Shown: positions 61,499 through 64,000 of the stretch, one piece after another
Position numbering within the stretch: the stretch's first letter is position 1
Layout of the letters: each line of letters begins with the position of its first letter
NCBI GenBank assembly: GCA_034520365.1
Contig: JAXHNP010000007.1
Span: forward strand, 930,001-994,000
Direction: 5' to 3'
DNA length: 64,000 nt
DNA from: Desulfobacterales bacterium
GTDB taxonomy: Bacteria > Desulfobacterota > Desulfobacteria > Desulfobacterales > Desulfosalsimonadaceae
Made by a program: the position numbers and the translations under genes
Notes under the pieces: model-generated
Database searches by the model: none
Seen by the model: the letters and a program-made list of their open reading frames with translations, nothing else
What the model was told of the DNA's origin: nothing

Positions 61499-62902
61499 AT
61501 GGGCGGCTTTTTCGGGTGTGTGTCCAAGCAGGATTGTGTGACCGATGTTTTTTACGGGACGGATTATCATTCGCATCTTGGCACCAAGCGCGGGGGGCTT
61601 GCATTCCAGAACCGGCACGGAATCACCAAGTCGATTAAGAACATTGAAAATACTTACTTTCGGACAAAGCTTGAACCTGAGCTGCCGAATTTGAGTGGTA
61701 AAAAGGGGATCGGGGTGATCAGCGACACCGATGCCCAGCCGCTGATTATCGGTTCGCACCTGGGGACGTTCGGCATCGTCATGGTGGGCAAAATCAACAA
61801 TATGGCGGATATCGTCCGCTACGCCTTCAAGCAGGGCCATCATTTCTCCGAAGCCTCTGAAGGGGCGGTCAACCCCACGGAGCTGGTGGCCATGCTGATC
61901 AACCAGCAGGCGACGTTTAAGGAGGGGATTCTTTATGCCCAGAAAATCATCCAGGGCTCCTGTTCCCTGCTGCTTTTGACCAAGGACGGCATATATGCCG
62001 CCCGGGACCGGCTGGGGCGGACACCGATTGTGCTGGGCCGGCGGAACGGCACTTTTGCCGCCACTTCAGAATCCTGCGCGCTGTTTAACCTGGGCTATGA
62101 AATCGAGAAGTATCTGGGGCCGGGCGAGATCGTTTTTTTGACGGCAGACGGGCAGGAACAGATTTCCGCGCCGGGCGATGAGCTGCAGATCTGCTCGTTT
62201 CTCTGGGTCTATTACGGGTACCCGGCCTCCAGCTATGAGAATATCAATGTGGAAGAAGTCCGCTATCACTGCGGTTGGGCGCTTGCGGAGCGCGATGACA
62301 TCCCGATCGATTTTGTCAGCGGGATCCCGGATTCAGGCATCGCCCATGCCGTCGGCTATGCCAATAAAAAGCAGATTCCCTACCGCCGGCCGTTTGTCAA
62401 ATACACCCCCACCTGGCCCCGGAGCTTTATGCCACAGAATCAGCACTTGCGGGATCTGGTGGCCAAAATGAAGCTGATTCCCATTCCTGAGGTGATCAGA
62501 AAAAAACGGGTGATGTTCTGTGACGACTCCATCGTCCGGGGCACGCAGCTAAAGGACAATGTCCAGATTCTGTTCGACTTCGGCGCCAAAGAGGTCCATA
62601 TGCGGACCGCGTGCCCGACGCTGATCTACCCCTGCGAGTTTTTGAATTTTTCCGCCTCCCGGTCCACTCTGGATCTGATCGGCCGCAAGGTGATATACGG
62701 GCTTGAGGCCGGTAATATGGATGCCATAGAGGAATATGCGGTATCCGGGTCTGAAAAGAATCGGGCCATGGTGGAGAAAATCCGTAAGCAGCTGCTCTTG
62801 ACCTCGCTTAAATTCCAGCTGCTGGAGGATATGGTCAATGCCATCGGTTTGCCGAAATCACAACTATGTACTCACTGCTGGGATGGCTCCAGCCATTTTT
62901 AG
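61499..62902 (+). CDS. PurF-like amidophosphoribosyltransferase lacking the N-terminal nucleophile Cys
   Basis: A 467-residue homologue of glutamine PRPP amidotransferase. It begins MGGFFGCVSKQDCVTD, whereas true PurF begins with MCG, the Cys2 becoming the N-terminal nucleophile. Gly replaces it here, and the Cys at position 7 is not N-terminal. The glutaminase fold otherwise remains (HLGTKRGGLAF, AARDRLGRTPIVLG, ATSESCA). The PRTase half has the PRPP motif VMFCDDSIVRGTQ. The C-terminus ends CTHCWDGSSHF with a CxxC. Related proteins occur in Bacteroidetes. GGAGGG precedes the ATG. It lies ahead of carB. Confidence 0.9.
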   Translation: MGGFFGCVSKQDCVTDVFYGTDYHSHLGTKRGGLAFQNRHGITKSIKNIENTYFRTKLEPELPNLSGKKGIGVISDTDAQPLIIGSHLGTFGIVMVGKINNMADIVRYAFKQGHHFSEASEGAVNPTELVAMLINQQATFKEGILYAQKIIQGSCSLLLLTKDGIYAARDRLGRTPIVLGRRNGTFAATSESCALFNLGYEIEKYLGPGEIVFLTADGQEQISAPGDELQICSFLWVYYGYPASSYENINVEEVRYHCGWALAERDDIPIDFVSGIPDSGIAHAVGYANKKQIPYRRPFVKYTPTWPRSFMPQNQHLRDLVAKMKLIPIPEVIRKKRVMFCDDSIVRGTQLKDNVQILFDFGAKEVHMRTACPTLIYPCEFLNFSASRSTLDLIGRKVIYGLEAGNMDAIEEYAVSGSEKNRAMVEKIRKQLLLTSLKFQLLEDMVNAIGLPKSQLCTHCWDGSSHF

Positions 62903-62942
62903 GTATTAGGTATTAGTGGTGAACATCTAAATTCAGAATCAA

Positions 62943-63007
62943 GTCCAACACCCAATACCTAAAACCGAAAACCCAATACCGAAAACCCAATACCCAAAAC
63001 CCAATTT
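62943..63007. repeat. Short tandem repeat before carB
   Basis: AAAACCCAATACC-type units repeat about four times between the PurF-like gene and carB, and TAGGTATTAG at 62901-62920 is the inverse of parts of them. Probably the remnant of a low-complexity insertion. Confidence 0.5.
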
Positions 63008-63021
63008 ACAAAGGAGCATAT

Positions 63022-64000
63022 ATGCCCAAGCATGAAGATATCCACAAGGTCATGATCATCGGGTCCGGACCGATCATTATCGGCCAGGCCTGTGAATTTG
63101 ACTACTCCGGGACCCAGGCCTGTAAGGCGCTCAGGGCGCTGGGGTATAAAATCGTACTGGTCAATTCCAATCCGGCCACGATCATGACTGATCCGAACAT
63201 GGCGGATGTGACCTATGTTGAGCCCTTAAATCTCGTGACATTGAGCTGGATCATTGAAAAGGAGCGGCCGGATGCCCTGCTGCCGAACCTGGGGGGGCAA
63301 ACCGGACTGAATCTTACCTCAGAACTCCATCAGGCCGGGGTGCTGGATAAATACAATGTCCGGACCATCGGGGTGAGCCTTCATGCGATCGAGCGGGGCG
63401 AGGACCGGACGGCCTTTAAGGATACCATGGACCGCATCGGCATCGAGATGCCGGAGAGCAAGGCGGTAACCTCGGTGGCGGCGGCTGAAACAGTGGCCGA
63501 GGAGCTGGGCTATCCGGTGGTGATCCGGCCGGCCTATACCATGGGCGGCACCGGCGGCGGGCATGTCTATAACGTGGAGGAGCTTCGGGTGGTGGCGGCC
63601 CGGGGGCTGGCCGCAAGCCGGGTCAATCAGATTTTGGTTGAGGAGTCCGTTATGGGCTGGGAGGAGCTTGAGCTTGAGGTGGTCCGGGATGCCAGGAACC
63701 AGATTGTCACTGTCTGCTTTATCGAAAATGTGGATGCCATGGGCGTTCATACCGGGGACTCATACTGTACGGCCCCGATGCTGACCATCGATCCAAAGCT
63801 CCAGGAGCGCCTGGAAGCCTATTCATATGCCATTGTCGAGGCCATTGAGGTCATCGGCGGCACCAACATCCAGTTTGCCCATAATCCCGAGACCGGCCGG
63901 GTGGTGGTGATTGAAATCAACCCGCGCACCTCCCGGTCCTCAGCGCTGGCCTCCAAGGCCACCGGGTTTCCCATTGCCTACGTGTCCTCGCTTCTGGCCG
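63022..64000 (+). CDS. carB: Carbamoyl-phosphate synthase large subunit (CarB), 5' part
   Basis: The first 326 codons, running off the right edge. The first ATP-grasp half shows IGSGPIIIGQACEFDYSGTQ, VNSNPATIMTDP, RPAYTMGGTGGG, ECSVMGWEELELEVVRD-like EESVMGWEELELE and EINPRTSRSSALASKATG. This is the carboxyphosphate-forming domain. AAAGGAGC lies 7 bases before the ATG. It makes carbamoyl phosphate for arginine and pyrimidines. It may be cotranscribed with the PurF-like gene, although the small repeats lie between them. Confidence 0.96.
   Translation, partial: MPKHEDIHKVMIIGSGPIIIGQACEFDYSGTQACKALRALGYKIVLVNSNPATIMTDPNMADVTYVEPLNLVTLSWIIEKERPDALLPNLGGQTGLNLTSELHQAGVLDKYNVRTIGVSLHAIERGEDRTAFKDTMDRIGIEMPESKAVTSVAAAETVAEELGYPVVIRPAYTMGGTGGGHVYNVEELRVVAARGLAASRVNQILVEESVMGWEELELEVVRDARNQIVTVCFIENVDAMGVHTGDSYCTAPMLTIDPKLQERLEAYSYAIVEAIEVIGGTNIQFAHNPETGRVVVIEINPRTSRSSALASKATGFPIAYVSSLLA

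Noticed and set aside
62943-63007. CRISPR-like short repeats
   Set aside because: The units are contiguous, with no spacers of constant length and no cas genes.
1-64000. tRNA or rRNA genes
   Set aside because: No cloverleaf-like segment with a conserved GTTCGAATC-type arm was noticed in the gaps. A dedicated scan would be decisive.

Overview
The window comes from a strictly anaerobic, dissimilatory sulfate-reducing bacterium, most likely a member of the Desulfobacterota (former Deltaproteobacteria). It carries aprBA, qmoABC and sat, the genes that activate sulfate, reduce APS and pass electrons to APS reductase, together with a Desulfovibrio-like lactate-oxidation operon. G+C looks moderate to high. 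Dense operons are separated by short spacers that contain several families of palindromic repeats. I see no tRNA, rRNA, CRISPR array, phage block or intact insertion sequence.

Layout. 1-3425: an S8 subtilase, a partial PrcB-like lipoprotein and a small orphan gene. 3448-10709: lactate operon on the minus strand (permease, FAD D-lactate dehydrogenase, HdrD-like Fe-S protein, LldG, fused LldEF). 10810-20960: a patchwork of lipoproteins, signalling proteins (cNMP-binding/DUF4388, S24 repressor, PAS histidine kinase, receiver), a nucleotidyltransferase-like gene, small unknown genes and at least two gene fossils. 21015-34374: menG, dnaJ, queD, then the cell-division and envelope block ftsE-ftsX-envC-like-ctpA-yibQ-like, a PIN-like gene and a DUF1016 nuclease, prmA, pcm and a DUF368 transporter gene. 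34440-43703: coaD, rsmD, an NtrYX-like two-component pair, DUF4390, lpxC, comM and alr.

43800-54450 is the energy core. It holds aprBA behind a strong promoter, then an internal terminator and a striking inverted repeat, then qmoABC, an ADP-ribosylglycohydrolase with its own promoter, and a convergent sat. Sat makes APS from sulfate and ATP, AprBA reduces APS to sulfite, and QmoABC delivers quinol-derived electrons to AprBA. The lactate operon at the left end is a plausible electron donor, and menG supplies menaquinone.

54476-58759 is a compact minus-strand operon built around cobT and a CbiR-type cobamide phosphodiesterase. It also has a second TIM-barrel gene, a PflX-like radical SAM gene and a cNMP-binding gene, so it looks like a cobamide remodelling unit with undescribed partners. 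59192-64000 holds xth, a flavoprotein, a DUF2156 gene, a PurF-like protein that lacks the glutaminase nucleophile, and the start of carB.

The candidates I consider most worth following are the cobamide operon, the PurF-like protein, the S8/PrcB pair, the structured DNA between aprA and qmoA, and the S24 repressor that appears to start at ATT.
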